Origin: Streptomyces tauricus
GTDB lineage: Bacteria > Actinomycetota > Actinomycetes > Streptomycetales > Streptomycetaceae
Direction: 5' to 3'
DNA length: 64,000 nucleotides
Assembly: GCF_014650955.1 (NCBI RefSeq)
Contig: NZ_BMVY01000005.1
Coordinates: 62,001-126,000 of the forward strand
In this document: positions 34,306 through 43,805 of the stretch, one piece after another
How positions within the stretch are numbered: the first letter of the stretch is position 1
How the letters are laid out: each line of letters begins with the position of its first letter
The notes under the pieces: generated by a model
The model's database searches: none
What the model saw: only the letters and a program-made list of their open reading frames with translations
What the model was told of the DNA's origin: nothing
Translations under genes and position numbers: made by a program

Positions 34306-35100
34306 TCACATGTCCAGCGTCGAGCCCCCGTCCGGACCCGCGGAGCGCTCCGTGCGTTCGCGAGCCGGCTGCCCCCGCAGCGCGTCGTCGCGCCCCGACT
34401 GGTACGCCGACATACTCCCCTTGGCGTTCATCGACTCCCGCTCGGCCGTCTCCAGCCACCGCTCCCACCGCTGCCGCATCGGCATGATCATGCCGCCGCC
34501 CACACCGACGATCAGGATGCCCGCCACGGCCGCGAGCGCCGCGTACAGGACCGGCTGCGTGACCGCCGTCGCGATGCCCGCCTGGCCGAGCGCCGCGATC
34601 ACGCCCAGCGCGAGGATGCACGCCCACATCATGGTCGCGACCGTCTTCCCGTAGGAGACGGACGACAGCGCGCTGCCCACGATCGTGCGGACCCCGTTCG
34701 CGATGGCCATCGCGATCACCACGAGGACCACGGCGACGATGCCGCGCGGCAGCCAGGCCACGATCCCGTTGATCATCTCACTGACGGGGTTGGCGCCGAA
34801 GACGCCGAGCGCGAGCTGCAGCGTGATCAGCATCAGCGCGTAGTACACGATCTTGCAGACGATCCCCGTCATGTCGTACTTGGACTCGCTCAGCAGCCGT
34901 TCCGTGCCCGCCCGTTCCGACAGGCGCTCGGAGCCCGCCTTGCGCAGGACCCGGTCCAGGACGCGGGCGATCATCTTCGAGATGACCCAGCCGATCACCA
35001 GGATGACGAGGAACCCGATGAGTTTGGGGACGAATGTCGCGATCTTCGACCAGGCGTCGTCGAGCCCCTGGGTGAAGTTGATGGCGAGCGTGCCTGCCAT
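34306..35100 (-). CDS. MscS-TM-repeat / CmpX-like membrane channel protein
   Basis: A 264-residue protein with five hydrophobic helices and the 'TM helix repeat' seen in small mechanosensitive-channel-like proteins: KLIGFLVILVIGWVISKM, then LDRVLRKAGSERLSERAGTE, then VYYALMLITLQLALGVF and further helices. It lacks the large cytoplasmic MscS vestibule. The C-terminal ~60 residues are charged and probably cytosolic. A role in osmotic or membrane stress is inferred from the family. ATG 35100 has GAAGGAAG at a good distance. Confidence 0.8.
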   Translation of the reverse strand: MAGTLAINFTQGLDDAWSKIATFVPKLIGFLVILVIGWVISKMIARVLDRVLRKAGSERLSERAGTERLLSESKYDMTGIVCKIVYYALMLITLQLALGVFGANPVSEMINGIVAWLPRGIVAVVLVVIAMAIANGVRTIVGSALSSVSYGKTVATMMWACILALGVIAALGQAGIATAVTQPVLYAALAAVAGILIVGVGGGMIMPMRQRWERWLETAERESMNAKGSMSAYQSGRDDALRGQPARERTERSAGPDGGSTLDM

Positions 35101-35214
35101 GCCGCACTTCCTTCGGTGGGTGTCGTCCCCCTCCCTTGTGGATAGCAGCGACACCCGGCCACAACCGCGCTGAACACCGCCGTACGAGTGATACCCGCCG
35201 CATACGCTGCCCTC

Positions 35215-36507
35215 GTGACCTCTCCCACCCCCGCCCCCGCGCTCTCGGCCGCGGCCCGCACCGCCCTGGACCTCACCGCCGACCTCCCGCTGCCCGCCCT
35301 GGAGGACCTCTACCGGGACCTCCACCGGCACCCCGAGCTGTCGGCGCGCGAACACCGTACGGCCGGGATCCTCGCCGGACGTCTGCGCGAGGCCGGGTAC
35401 GAGACGGCCGAGAACGTCGGCGGTACCGGCGGCCCGGGGGTCGTCGGGGTGCTGCGCAACGGCGACGGGCCCACCGTCCTGCTCCGCGGCGACATGGACG
35501 CGCTGCCGGTCACCGAGGAGACCGGGCTGCCGTACGCCTCCGAGACGCCCGGCGTCATGCACGCCTGCGGCCACGACCTGCACGTCACCTGGCTGACCGG
35601 CGCCGCCGACGCGCTGGCCGCCGGGCGGGACACCTGGTCCGGCACGCTCCTGGTGGTCGGGCAGCCCGCCGAGGAGACCGGTACGGGCGCCGCCGCAATG
35701 GTGGCGGACGGCCTGTACGAGCGTTTCCCGCGCCCGGACGTCCTGCTCGCCCAGCACGCGGCCCCCGGCCCGGCCGGGCTGTACGCGCACACGCCGGGCC
35801 TGATCATGTCGGCCTCCACGGACGTCGACATCGTCGTGCACGGGGTGGGCGGGCACGGCTCACGGCCCGAGGCGACCGTGGACCCGGTGGTGACGGCCGC
35901 GTACATCGTGACGCGGCTGCAGAGCGTCGTCTCGCGCGAGATCGCGGCCCGGGAGTCGGCCGTACTGACCGTGGGGCGCATCGAGGCGGGTACGCGGCAC
36001 AACATCATCCCGTCCGAGGCGCGGATCTCCCTCAACCTCCGTACGCAGTCCGCGGAGGTACGGGAGCGGATGCTCGCCTCGGTCCGGCGTATCGCGGCGG
36101 GCGAGTGCGTGGCGGCTGGCTGCCCGCGCGAACCCACCGTGACGGTCGGCGGGGATTTCCCGGTGACGGTGAACGACGCGGACACCGACCGCCGGGTCGC
36201 GGCCGTGCACGGCGAGGTGTTCGGCGCGGGCACGGTTCTCGACTTCGGCCCGGTCATGGGCAGCGAGGACTTCCCGTTCCTCGCTGCGGGCGGCCCCGGC
36301 GGCGCGCTCCCGTACGCGTACTGGTTCGTGACGAGCACACCCGCGGAGGTCTGGAACGCGGCCGCCGCCGAGGCCGGTGACGATCTCCTGGAGCAACTCG
36401 CGGCCGTCCCCAGTAACCACAGCCCGCGCTTCGCCCCCGACCTGGCGACGGTCGGCCCCGGCGTACGGACGCTGGTGTCGGCCGCGCTGGAGATGCTCGC
36501 CCGCTGA
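35215..36507 (+). CDS. M20-family amidohydrolase (N-acyl-amino-acid hydrolase type)
   Basis: A 430-residue cytosolic zinc peptidase. The metal-site motifs of the aminoacylase/IAA-hydrolase branch are present: DLHRHPELSAREH, the bridging RGDMDALPVTEETG, MHACGHD, GQPAEETGTGA and the final PVMGSEDFPF. The dimerisation lid is at ~190-300 (VHGVGGHGSRPEATVDPV). It probably removes N-acyl groups from amino acids or amides. GTG 35215 follows TACGCT (35203-35208) by six bases, pointing to a leaderless mRNA; an upstream GTG at 35188 is possible. Confidence 0.87.
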   Translation: MTSPTPAPALSAAARTALDLTADLPLPALEDLYRDLHRHPELSAREHRTAGILAGRLREAGYETAENVGGTGGPGVVGVLRNGDGPTVLLRGDMDALPVTEETGLPYASETPGVMHACGHDLHVTWLTGAADALAAGRDTWSGTLLVVGQPAEETGTGAAAMVADGLYERFPRPDVLLAQHAAPGPAGLYAHTPGLIMSASTDVDIVVHGVGGHGSRPEATVDPVVTAAYIVTRLQSVVSREIAARESAVLTVGRIEAGTRHNIIPSEARISLNLRTQSAEVRERMLASVRRIAAGECVAAGCPREPTVTVGGDFPVTVNDADTDRRVAAVHGEVFGAGTVLDFGPVMGSEDFPFLAAGGPGGALPYAYWFVTSTPAEVWNAAAAEAGDDLLEQLAAVPSNHSPRFAPDLATVGPGVRTLVSAALEMLAR

Positions 36508-36531
36508 ACCCCGTCTCCTCACACCCCCGGG

Positions 36532-37779
36532 TCAGTGGGTCTGGAGCCGGCTGAGGTTGCGCCGGATGTCGTCCAGCGCGCCCTGCCGGCGTCCGGGAAC
36601 CCGTCCGCGCAGGTCGGCCAGCGCAGGACCCAGCTCACGGGCCCGCGCCGAGTCGCCGATACGGCCCCACTGGTGGTGCGCCCGGTCCACGGCCGCCTCG
36701 ACCCCGGGCGCGTCCGGCGGCTGCCCCGCGGTCAGCCGCGCGTCGGCCACCGCCAGCCAGATCCGGCAGCTCAGCTCGGCGTCGCCCGCGAACATGGCCA
36801 GGTCCGCCCGTACCTCCATCCAGTGCACGACCTCCTCGGCGCCCGGCCCGTACGTCCGCAGCGCGGTCCGCTCCCACCGCTCGGCCAGCGCGGCGGCCTC
36901 GGCGTGCCGGCCGTTCTGCACGGCGGCGGTGATCTCGGCGTGCGGATCGACCGGAGCGGGCTCGGGAACCGGCACCGCCACGGGCGGGCTCGCGGGCATC
37001 GGTACGGCGGCGAGGTAGGGCACGGGCGCGACGGGGTACGTAGGCGGCGCCGCGGGGTGCACGGGCGGCGCGGCGGCGGGTGCCGCCGCGTACCCGTGGG
37101 CCGTCGCCGGCCCCGGCATCGGGATCCCTGCCAGGTACCGGGGTTCGGCCGCGAGGACGAGGTCCCGGCGGGCGGAGTCCGGGTCCTCGGCGTACGAGCG
37201 GGTCAGCGCCTGCTGGTGGAGGTCCGCGAGCGGTGGACGGTGCCCGCTGCGCAGGATCGTGGCGAGGGACTTCATGTACGTGGGCACCGCGAGCGCGCGT
37301 CGCGGGGGAGGCGGCGCCACACGGCCGTACAGCGCGACTCCCGGGCCCCCGGTGAGGGGCTGGGCGGCCAGTTGCTGCCAGGTCTCCGCGTCAGTGTGCA
37401 GGTCGACGAGAAGGGTCGTACTGCCCGGGGCGCGCAGCCGCAGTTCCTCACGGATCCAGTGCCACGGGAAGCCGGTGTAGCGGACGGTCGCGGGGGTCGT
37501 CCGGGCGAGCGCCAGATGCGGGCGCCGCTGACGGCGGTCCAGTTGGAGCTGCCCGGTGAGGAAGACCGTCAGCGGGCCGGGGGCCGTGGCGGCGGCCCGC
37601 AGCCGGGTCAGGACCGCCTGCGGCTGCAGGGGGTCGGCGAGTTCGACGACGTTCGCGGTGTCCGTGCCGGAGAGCACGGAGGGGGCGACCGCGGCGAGTA
37701 CGGGGAGCACGGAGGCGGCGTCGACGAGGCAGCCCCTGCCCACCGGTGACGCCGCGATCAGCAGTACGGTTCCGGGCAT
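36532..37779 (-). CDS. Hypothetical two-domain protein with Pro/Ala linker
   Basis: A 415-residue cytosolic protein I cannot assign. Residues ~1-160 look like an alpha/beta domain (MPGTVLLIAASPVGRGCLVD; TTLLVDLHTDAETWQQLAA), vaguely caspase-like in strand order but without a clear His/Cys dyad. Residues ~215-280 are a Pro/Ala/Val linker. The C-terminal ~130 residues are helical and TPR-like (NGRHAEAAALAERWERTALR). It is convergent with the M20 peptidase gene, 24 bp apart. Confidence 0.6.
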   Translation of the reverse strand: MPGTVLLIAASPVGRGCLVDAASVLPVLAAVAPSVLSGTDTANVVELADPLQPQAVLTRLRAAATAPGPLTVFLTGQLQLDRRQRRPHLALARTTPATVRYTGFPWHWIREELRLRAPGSTTLLVDLHTDAETWQQLAAQPLTGGPGVALYGRVAPPPPRRALAVPTYMKSLATILRSGHRPPLADLHQQALTRSYAEDPDSARRDLVLAAEPRYLAGIPMPGPATAHGYAAAPAAAPPVHPAAPPTYPVAPVPYLAAVPMPASPPVAVPVPEPAPVDPHAEITAAVQNGRHAEAAALAERWERTALRTYGPGAEEVVHWMEVRADLAMFAGDAELSCRIWLAVADARLTAGQPPDAPGVEAAVDRAHHQWGRIGDSARARELGPALADLRGRVPGRRQGALDDIRRNLSRLQTH

Positions 37780-37969
37780 CGCCGTCTCCCTCCCCTTCGA
37801 ATCCGCCTCGGCCTTCGATCACTACGGCAGCACGGTAACCGGTGCGGGTGCAAAGGGGGTTGTGGTGGGGGCGATAGGGGGTGGGTGATGCGGGTTTGTT
37901 CGACCTCCGCGGGTGGACGAGGACTGGTCGCACCCCACGGCGGAGCCGCCGATGTCACGGCCCCATGCC

Positions 37970-39142
37970 CTACGGCGACGGCCGCGCCGCTGCCGTGCGG
38001 ACGGCGAAGATAGTCGTGTCGTCCACCAGATGGCCCGTGCTGTGGCGGAGGGTGCCTTCGCGGACCAGTTCCACCAGGTGGCGGGGGTGGGCGATACCGG
38101 GGTCGACGGAGACGGCCAGGGCGACGCGTTCGTGAAGCGGGAAGAAGACGCCTTCGGCGTCGCGCGCCTCGGTCACGCCGTCCGTGACGAGCAGCAGGGT
38201 CTCGTCGGGGGTGAAGGGCACCCGGTGGACCGGCGGGACGCCCGAGGCCGGGCCCGCGAGCCCGCCGAAACCGAGCGGCAGGCCGTCGCCGGGCGGCAGG
38301 GGACGCACCCCGGACGGGCCCACCGCCAGCGGGGGATCGTGCCCGAAGTTGACGACCTCGATGTGGCCGCCGGGCGCGCCGGGTGGCGGGAACCCGACGA
38401 GGACGGCGGTCGCGAACCGTTCCACGCCGCGGTCCGGTACCTCGCCGAGGTCCGCCACGTACTGCCGCTGGCGGCGCATCCGTACCTCCAGCCGTTCGGC
38501 GACGACGGCCAGGGACGCCTCGTGGTACGCCGCCTCGCGGAACGTGCCGAGCAGCGCGGCGGCGGCGTCGAGCGCGGGCAGGCCCTTGCCCTGCACGTCT
38601 CCGAGGAGGACGCGGGTGCCGTGCGGGCCCGGCTGGATGTCGTAGAAGTCGCCGCCGACGCGGGCCTCGCTGTCAGCGGCGAGGTAGACGGCCGCGTGGT
38701 CCAGGCCGGCCCAGGGGGTGGGCATCGGGCGCAGCACGGTACGGCGGGTCGTGTCGGCCACGTCCCGCATGTGCAGCATCCGCCGCTCCTCGCGTACGCG
38801 TACCGCGCAGGCCGTCGTCGCGAGGGCGCCGCCCACCGCGACGAGGATGAAGTCGGGCAGACCGGTCTGGTCCTGGTGCGGCCAGGCGGCGTCCACCTCG
38901 ATGTACGTGACGAGGGCGAGGGCGGCGAAGACAGCCGTGCCTCGCACTCCGCAGATGGCCGCCGCGATGCCGGGAACGAGGACGATCCAGGAGATGATCC
39001 TGAACTCGCCCGAGGTGTTGCTGTCGATCACGGCGATCGCGATGAGGAGGAGCAGTGGGGGTGCCCAGGCGACGCTGCGTCCGCGTACGCGAAGCAGTTG
39101 CTGCCGCTGGGGCCGCGTTTCCTGCTCCGCGCCGCCGCTCAT
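37970..39142 (-). CDS. Membrane-bound PP2C (RsbU-like) serine phosphatase
   Basis: A 390-residue protein: four short hydrophobic helices in residues ~20-130 (WAPPLLLLIAIAVI; SWIVLVPGIAAAICGV; ALATTACAV), then a SpoIIE/RsbU phosphatase domain with EARVGGDFYDIQ, VLLGDVQGKGLPALDAAA, LLLVTDGVTEARD and LVDDTTIFAVR. It would dephosphorylate an anti-anti-sigma factor in response to a membrane signal. ATG 39142 (MSGGAEQE) was preferred to an upstream extension, which would be translated from repeat DNA. Confidence 0.86.
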   Translation of the reverse strand: MSGGAEQETRPQRQQLLRVRGRSVAWAPPLLLLIAIAVIDSNTSGEFRIISWIVLVPGIAAAICGVRGTAVFAALALVTYIEVDAAWPHQDQTGLPDFILVAVGGALATTACAVRVREERRMLHMRDVADTTRRTVLRPMPTPWAGLDHAAVYLAADSEARVGGDFYDIQPGPHGTRVLLGDVQGKGLPALDAAAALLGTFREAAYHEASLAVVAERLEVRMRRQRQYVADLGEVPDRGVERFATAVLVGFPPPGAPGGHIEVVNFGHDPPLAVGPSGVRPLPPGDGLPLGFGGLAGPASGVPPVHRVPFTPDETLLLVTDGVTEARDAEGVFFPLHERVALAVSVDPGIAHPRHLVELVREGTLRHSTGHLVDDTTIFAVRTAAARPSP

Positions 39143-39298
39143 CCGCCCAGCGAAGCACGCACGCGCGCCCACCGCACGCCGGGGTTCCCGGCTCCGCCGA
39201 CACTCCCTCTCTCCTGCGACCTGCGGTCCCGCGGGGGGGGGCGGACAGGTCGGTTCCCCGCACGTGACTTCCCCCCTGCGGCGGCGTCGCGGCTGAGC

Positions 39299-39606
39299 GC
39301 GCAGTTCCCCGCGCCCCTGAAAAACGGGGCTACGCCCCCGCACGCTTGCAGGGACGCGGGGAACTGCGCGACCGGCCCCGGCTTCGGCTTTCAGGGGCGC
39401 GGGGAACTGCGCACCTCCCGGCCTCGGCCTTTAGGGGCGCGGGGAACTGCGCAAACCCCCCACCCAACCGGCACCCGACAACGAGACCGGGGCGCAGCCC
39501 CACCCCAAAGGGGCGCGGGGAACTGCGCGGCCAGCCCTCACCGGGCCCGCACTCAAGGGCAGGCCCGGGGCGCAGCCCCGCCTTGAAGGGGCGCGGGGAA
39601 CTGCGC
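39299..39606. repeat. Cluster of six dispersed repeat copies
   Basis: The 567-bp gap between the divergent phosphatase and membrane-protein genes holds one forward copy (39299-39318) and five inverted copies (39350-39369, 39393-39412, 39433-39452, 39509-39528, 39587-39606). Two of the inverted copies are preceded by GGGGCGCAGCCCC, a second small palindrome that forms part of a composite unit. No gene is visible in the gap. Confidence 0.88.
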
Positions 39607-39709
39607 AGAACGGCCCCCGCCGGGGCGCGGGCAACGACCACGACTTGCCGTCCCCTCCCCCCAGGTGTGCCCTGGAAGGCAGGGGCGAGGAAGAGAGAGG
39701 AGTGCTGTC

Positions 39710-40126
39710 ATGGCTCAAGCGGCACCCACGTCAACCGCACATCCCGGACCGGCAAGGTCAAGGCCGTCCACCCACCACCCCGCCGTCAAGGCGAAACTCG
39801 CACTGCCCGCACTCGGCGGCATCATCTACGGCCTGTGGACCTCCGGCATAGCCCGCCACGCAGGCCCGATCACCGGCTGGAACGTCCTCCTGGGCGTGCT
39901 CGCGGCCCTCGCGTTCGCCGCTGCGGCCTACGCCGTCCACACCGTCGCCCCCCGCCTCCCACGCGAACTGCGCGCAGCCGCCTGGGCGGCGTTCGCGGGC
40001 ATCTCGTTCGGCTTCATCTACAGCCTCACGGACGCCGGCGTCCTCAAGACCGTGGGCCTGTCCCTCGTGATCACGGCGGGCGTCTTCGCGATGGTCTTCT
40101 ACCGCTACTACACGACCGAGGACTGA
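39710..40126 (+). CDS. Small integral membrane protein, unknown function
   Basis: A 138-residue protein with a ~28-residue Pro/Ser/Thr-rich N-terminus and four likely membrane helices (LALPALGGIIYGLW; WNVLLGVLAALAFAAAAYAV; AAWAAFAGISFGFIYSLT; GLSLVITAGVFAMVFY). No signature residues are recognised. The ATG has AGGAG seven bases upstream. Its promoter must lie within or close to the repeat cluster upstream. Confidence 0.7.
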   Translation: MAQAAPTSTAHPGPARSRPSTHHPAVKAKLALPALGGIIYGLWTSGIARHAGPITGWNVLLGVLAALAFAAAAYAVHTVAPRLPRELRAAAWAAFAGISFGFIYSLTDAGVLKTVGLSLVITAGVFAMVFYRYYTTED

Positions 40127-40174
40127 CCCCGGCCCGCCGACAGCGACGGCGACCGTGACCGTGACCAAGCCGAG

Positions 40175-40204
40175 CGGGGCCCCGGCTGCAACGCCGGGGC
40201 CCCG
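40175..40204. terminator. Bidirectional terminator hairpin
   Basis: CGGGGCCCCGGC at 40175-40186 pairs perfectly with 40193-40204 across a 6-base loop, with further flanking CCGAG/CTCGG pairing. It lies between two convergent genes. Confidence 0.8.
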
Positions 40205-40220
40205 TTCTCCTCGGGCTCGC

Positions 40221-40658
40221 TCACTGCCCGCCGGGCACCCACTCCCAGCCGGAGTCCGAGGCGTCGGTGTCGTGCCACCGCTCCTTCCACGCCCCCTCGT
40301 AGAGGTCGGAGCACTTCGGCACACCCTCTCCGCCGAGGTCGACGAACGCCGCGCTCGCCCAGCCCCGCGCCCCGACGAGCCAGTACCAGTGCGGGTTGCC
40401 GAAGACGTGCGAGCCCCGCGCGACGCACGCGACCCGGTCCTGACTGCCGGGCGAGAGCCGGTCGACGACAGCCGAGCCGGTGTGGGGACGGTCCCGCACC
40501 TTCAGGTCGCCGCGGGAGACGACGGTCCCCCACACGGGATCGCCGCCACGGCGGTCGCCGCGGTCGCCCGCGGTCGCCGTACCCGCGGCCGCGACGGTCA
40601 GCACACCGCCGCTGACCAGGGCGGTTCCAAGGATTCTGAGAGCCAGGGTGACGCGCAT
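40221..40658 (-). CDS. Secreted SH3-domain-like protein
   Basis: A 145-residue exported protein with a signal peptide (RILGTALVSGGVLTVAAAGT, cleavage after ATA/TAG) and a bacterial SH3-like domain (GTVVSRGDLKVRDRPHTGSA; RVACVARGSHVFGN; YWLVGARGWASAAFVDL). Such domains bind cell-wall peptides. Two Cys residues may form a disulfide. ATG 40658 has GGAGG upstream at good spacing. No enzyme domain is attached, so it may be a wall-binding accessory protein. Confidence 0.78.
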   Translation of the reverse strand: MRVTLALRILGTALVSGGVLTVAAAGTATAGDRGDRRGGDPVWGTVVSRGDLKVRDRPHTGSAVVDRLSPGSQDRVACVARGSHVFGNPHWYWLVGARGWASAAFVDLGGEGVPKCSDLYEGAWKERWHDTDASDSGWEWVPGGQ

Positions 40659-40786
40659 GATCGGCCTCCTCTCCCCTGATCCAGGTAACACCCGTTCGGG
40701 TCAACCCTCCACCGGAGGCCCCGCCCCCGCGGTCCCCCACCGCCCCACCGATGAGTTTCCGCGGCCCCAGGGGTCTGCATTCCGAA

Positions 40787-40822
40787 ACCAGTCACGAAAC
40801 CAGTCACCAGATCAGTCACCAG
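40787..40822. repeat. Three-unit 12-bp tandem repeat upstream of drrA-like gene
   Basis: Units ACCAGTCACGAA, ACCAGTCACCAG and ATCAGTCACCAG run consecutively and end 24 bp before the ABC transporter start. They could be a regulator-binding array, or coding if the gene starts at ATG 40751 instead (translated as SH-x-T/I repeats). Confidence 0.75.
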
Positions 40823-40846
40823 AACGACGCGGATGGGCGGACCGAC

Positions 40847-41908
40847 ATGACGAGCAGCAACCGCACCGACCACTGGGCCGGACCGGCCATCGAGACCGCG
40901 GGCCTGGTGAAGACCTTCGGCGACACCCGCGCGGTCGACGGCGTGGACCTGCGTATCGAGCCGGGCGCGGTCTACGGCCTGCTGGGCCCGAACGGCGCGG
41001 GCAAGACCACGACCGTTCGCATGCTGGCGACCCTGCTGCGCCCCGACGGCGGCGAGGCCCACGTCTTCGGCCACGACGTCGTACGGGAGGCGGACGCGGT
41101 ACGCGCCCGGGTGAGCCTCACCGGCCAGTACGCGTCCGTGGACGAGGACCTGACCGGCACCGAGAACCTCGTGCTGCTGGCCCGTCTGACGGGCCACGCC
41201 AAGAAGGCCTCGTACGACCGCGCGGCCCAACTCCTCGACGCCTTCGGCCTGTCGGAGGCGGCCGGCCGGCAGGTGAAGAACTACTCGGGCGGCATGCGGC
41301 GCCGTATCGACATCGCCGCGTCCATCCTCAACACCCCGGACCTGCTGTTCCTGGACGAGCCGACGACGGGCCTGGACCCGCGCAGCCGCAACCAGGTGTG
41401 GGAGATCGTGCGGGCGGTCGTCGCCCAGGGCACCACGGTCCTGCTGACGACCCAGTACCTGGACGAGGCCGACCAGTTGGCGTCCCGGATCGCCGTCATC
41501 GACAAGGGCAAGGTCATCGCCGAGGGCACGAAGGGCGAGCTGAAGGCGTCGGTGGGCGCGGGCGCCGTGCACGTACGGCTGCGGGACGCGGACCGGCGCC
41601 CGGACGCCGAGCGGGTGCTGCGGCAGGCTTTGGGCACGGACGTCCAGCTGGAGCCGGACCCGGTGGCGCTGACGGCCCGGGTCGGCAACGGCTCGCCGGA
41701 CGGCGCCGCGGCCGCCGAGAAGGCGTCCCGCGCCCTGGCCGAACTCGCCCGCGCGGGCATCACCGTCGACAACTTCTCCCTGGGCCAGCCGAGCCTGGAC
41801 GAGGTCTTCCTCGCCCTCACCGGAAAGTCCGACAGCCGGCCCCCGAACCCTCCCGAGACACAGCCGCCGACGCAGAAGAAGACGTTGAAGAAAGAGGCCA
41901 CGGCATGA
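40847..41908 (+). CDS. DrrA-family ABC exporter ATP-binding protein
   Basis: A 353-residue ATPase with Walker [12 protein letters not shown]-loop, signature NYSGGMRRR, Walker [13 protein letters not shown] and the His switch region, followed by the DrrA-type C-terminal domain ([20 protein letters not shown], the family hallmark). With DrrB it exports drugs or lipids, as for daunorubicin resistance. ATG 40847 ([10 protein letters not shown]) is preferred, ATG 40751 being an alternative. Its stop overlaps the next gene's start (ATGA). No drug biosynthesis cluster is adjacent. Confidence 0.92.
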   Translation: MTSSNRTDHWAGPAIETAGLVKTFGDTRAVDGVDLRIEPGAVYGLLGPNGAGKTTTVRMLATLLRPDGGEAHVFGHDVVREADAVRARVSLTGQYASVDEDLTGTENLVLLARLTGHAKKASYDRAAQLLDAFGLSEAAGRQVKNYSGGMRRRIDIAASILNTPDLLFLDEPTTGLDPRSRNQVWEIVRAVVAQGTTVLLTTQYLDEADQLASRIAVIDKGKVIAEGTKGELKASVGAGAVHVRLRDADRRPDAERVLRQALGTDVQLEPDPVALTARVGNGSPDGAAAAEKASRALAELARAGITVDNFSLGQPSLDEVFLALTGKSDSRPPNPPETQPPTQKKTLKKEATA

Positions 41909-42777
41909 GCACCGCGACCCAGTCCTCCGGCAGCGCGACCGGCACCGCGGACACCGCGGACCTCGCGCCGGTCCGTACCGAGAGCCTCGCCGCGATCCTG
42001 GTCGCCGGTGAGCGCCCGCCGCGCCCGAACGCCCTTCAGGCGTCCCTCACCTTCGGCTGGCGGGCGATCCTCAAGATCAAGCACGTGCCGGAGCAGCTCT
42101 TCGACGTGACGGCGTTCCCGATCATGATGGTGCTGATGTACACGTACCTGTTCGGGGGCGCGCTCGCCGGTTCCCCCGAGGAGTACATCCAGTACCTGCT
42201 CCCGGGCATCCTCGTGATGTCGGTCGTCATGATCACGATGTACACGGGCGTCTCGGTCAACATCGACATCGCCAAGGGCGTCTTCGACCGTTTCCGTTCG
42301 CTGCCCATCTGGCGCCCGTCGACGCTGGTCGGCTATCTGCTCGGGGACGCCCTGCGCTACACGATCGCGTCGGTCGTGATGCTCGCGGTGGGTCTGATCA
42401 TGGGCTTCCGTCCGGACGGCGGCGTCCAGGGAGTGGTGGCGGGTGTCGTCCTGCTGATCGTCTTCTCGTTCGCCTTCTCCTGGGTGTGGACGATGTTCGG
42501 CCTGCTGCTGCGCACGGAGAAGTCGGTGATGGGCGTGAGCATGATGATCCTGTTCCCGCTGACCTTCCTCAGCGACATCTTCGTCCGCCCCGAGACGATG
42601 CCGGGCTGGCTCCAGGCCTTCGTCAACAACAACCCCGTCACCCACCTCGCCTCGGCGGTCCGCGGCCTGATGGAGGGCTCCTGGCCGAGCGCCGAGATCG
42701 CGTGGTCACTGGGCTGGGCCGGTCTGCTGGTCGCGGTCTTCGGCCCGGTCACGATGCGGCTCTACAACCGCAAGTGA
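41905..42777 (+). CDS. DrrB-family ABC-2 exporter permease
   Basis: A 290-residue ABC-2 membrane protein with six helices and the family features [20 protein letters not shown], the loop [18 protein letters not shown], and [19 protein letters not shown]. It forms the channel for the upstream ATPase. The two genes overlap by four bases and are followed by a strong terminator, so they form a complete two-gene operon. Confidence 0.92.
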   Translation: MSTATQSSGSATGTADTADLAPVRTESLAAILVAGERPPRPNALQASLTFGWRAILKIKHVPEQLFDVTAFPIMMVLMYTYLFGGALAGSPEEYIQYLLPGILVMSVVMITMYTGVSVNIDIAKGVFDRFRSLPIWRPSTLVGYLLGDALRYTIASVVMLAVGLIMGFRPDGGVQGVVAGVVLLIVFSFAFSWVWTMFGLLLRTEKSVMGVSMMILFPLTFLSDIFVRPETMPGWLQAFVNNNPVTHLASAVRGLMEGSWPSAEIAWSLGWAGLLVAVFGPVTMRLYNRK

Positions 42778-42847
42778 CCGCCCTCTGCCGATGAGGAGGG
42801 CCGCCCGGGTCCCCCGGAAGAACGCAATCCGCGTCCGGATGCAGTCA

Positions 42848-42885
42848 CCCCGGCCGTGCCCCGATGGCGAAGGGCCCGGCCGGGG
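42848..42885 (+). terminator. Strong hairpin after the drrAB-like operon
   Basis: CCCCGGCCG at 42848-42856 pairs with CGGCCGGGG at 42877-42885, with an internal GCCC/GGGC extension and one mismatch, followed by TTCTTCC. The next gene starts 14 bp later, so it may attenuate rather than fully stop transcription. Confidence 0.75.
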
Positions 42886-42899
42886 TTCTTCCTTGAGGA

Positions 42900-43805
42900 A
42901 TGCGCAAAGACCTCTCGGCGCTGCGGAAAGTCCTCTCGGCGCTGCTGATCGTGCTCGCCTGCGTCCTCGTGCCGCTGGGCGGGCTCTCGGCGTGGGCGAA
43001 GTACGAGATCGGCGACACCGGGCGGTACGTCGACACGATGGCGCCGCTCGCCGCCGGCCCGGACGTCCAGGGCGCGATCGCGGACACCGTCACGGACGGC
43101 ATCATGAGCGAGGTCGAGGTGGGGCCGCTGGAGGGGGAGGTCCGCGCGTACGTCCACCGGGCGGTGCGGTCCTTCACCGGTACGGAGGCCTTCCGCGCGG
43201 CCTGGACCACGGCGAACCGGGCCGCGCACGACGCCGTCCTGCGCGCCCTGCGCAACGACAGCGAGGGTGCCGTCACCCTCGACCTGGCCCCGGTCACGGC
43301 CCGCCTCAAGGCACAACTGGCCGACGACCGCGTGCCGATGGCCCACCGCATTCCCGTCGCGCACACCGAGGTCACGGTCCTCGGCGCCCAGGAGCTGAGC
43401 TCCCTGCGGAAAGGCTTCCCCATGCTGGAGATCGCGGGTTTCTGGCTGCCCCTGGCGGCGGTCGCCCTGGCCGTCGGCGGCATCCTGCTGGCCGTACGCC
43501 GCCGCCGTGCCGTCACCGCCACCGCGCTCGGCATGGCCCTGGGCGCCGCCCTGCTGGCCCTCGCCACGGTGATCGGCCGCGCCCTGACCCTCTCGGGCCT
43601 GCCCGAGCACGTCTCGCGCGCCGCGGCGGGCGCGGTCTACGACGCCCTCACCGAGACCCTGCGCACGGCGACCTGGTTCGTCCTGGCCCTCGGCCTCACG
43701 GTGGCGCTGGCGACCTGGCTCACGGACGCCCGCGCGCGACGTCGCGCAGCGTCCGCAGCGCCTGTCCCAGCACCGGTACCGGAACCGACGCGAGCCCGAG
43801 CCTGA
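42900..43805 (+). CDS. Hypothetical membrane protein with large outer loop
   Basis: A 301-residue protein: membrane helix at ~10-30 (VLSALLIVLACVLVPLGGLS), an extracytoplasmic helical domain (~35-175), then three helices (FWLPLAAVALAVGGILLAV; ALGMALGAALLALATVIG; WFVLALGLTVALATWL) and a Pro/Ala tail. The layout resembles streptomycete integral membrane proteins of unknown role. The start at ATG 42900 has GAGGA almost touching it, so the exact start is uncertain. Its 3' end overlaps the convergent MocR gene by 86 bp. Confidence 0.68.
   Translation: MRKDLSALRKVLSALLIVLACVLVPLGGLSAWAKYEIGDTGRYVDTMAPLAAGPDVQGAIADTVTDGIMSEVEVGPLEGEVRAYVHRAVRSFTGTEAFRAAWTTANRAAHDAVLRALRNDSEGAVTLDLAPVTARLKAQLADDRVPMAHRIPVAHTEVTVLGAQELSSLRKGFPMLEIAGFWLPLAAVALAVGGILLAVRRRRAVTATALGMALGAALLALATVIGRALTLSGLPEHVSRAAAGAVYDALTETLRTATWFVLALGLTVALATWLTDARARRRAASAAPVPAPVPEPTRARA

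Noticed and set aside
40847..42777. Drug-producer self-resistance locus
   Set aside because: DrrAB-type exporters are common in streptomycetes; no biosynthetic genes adjoin, so a specific drug cannot be claimed.
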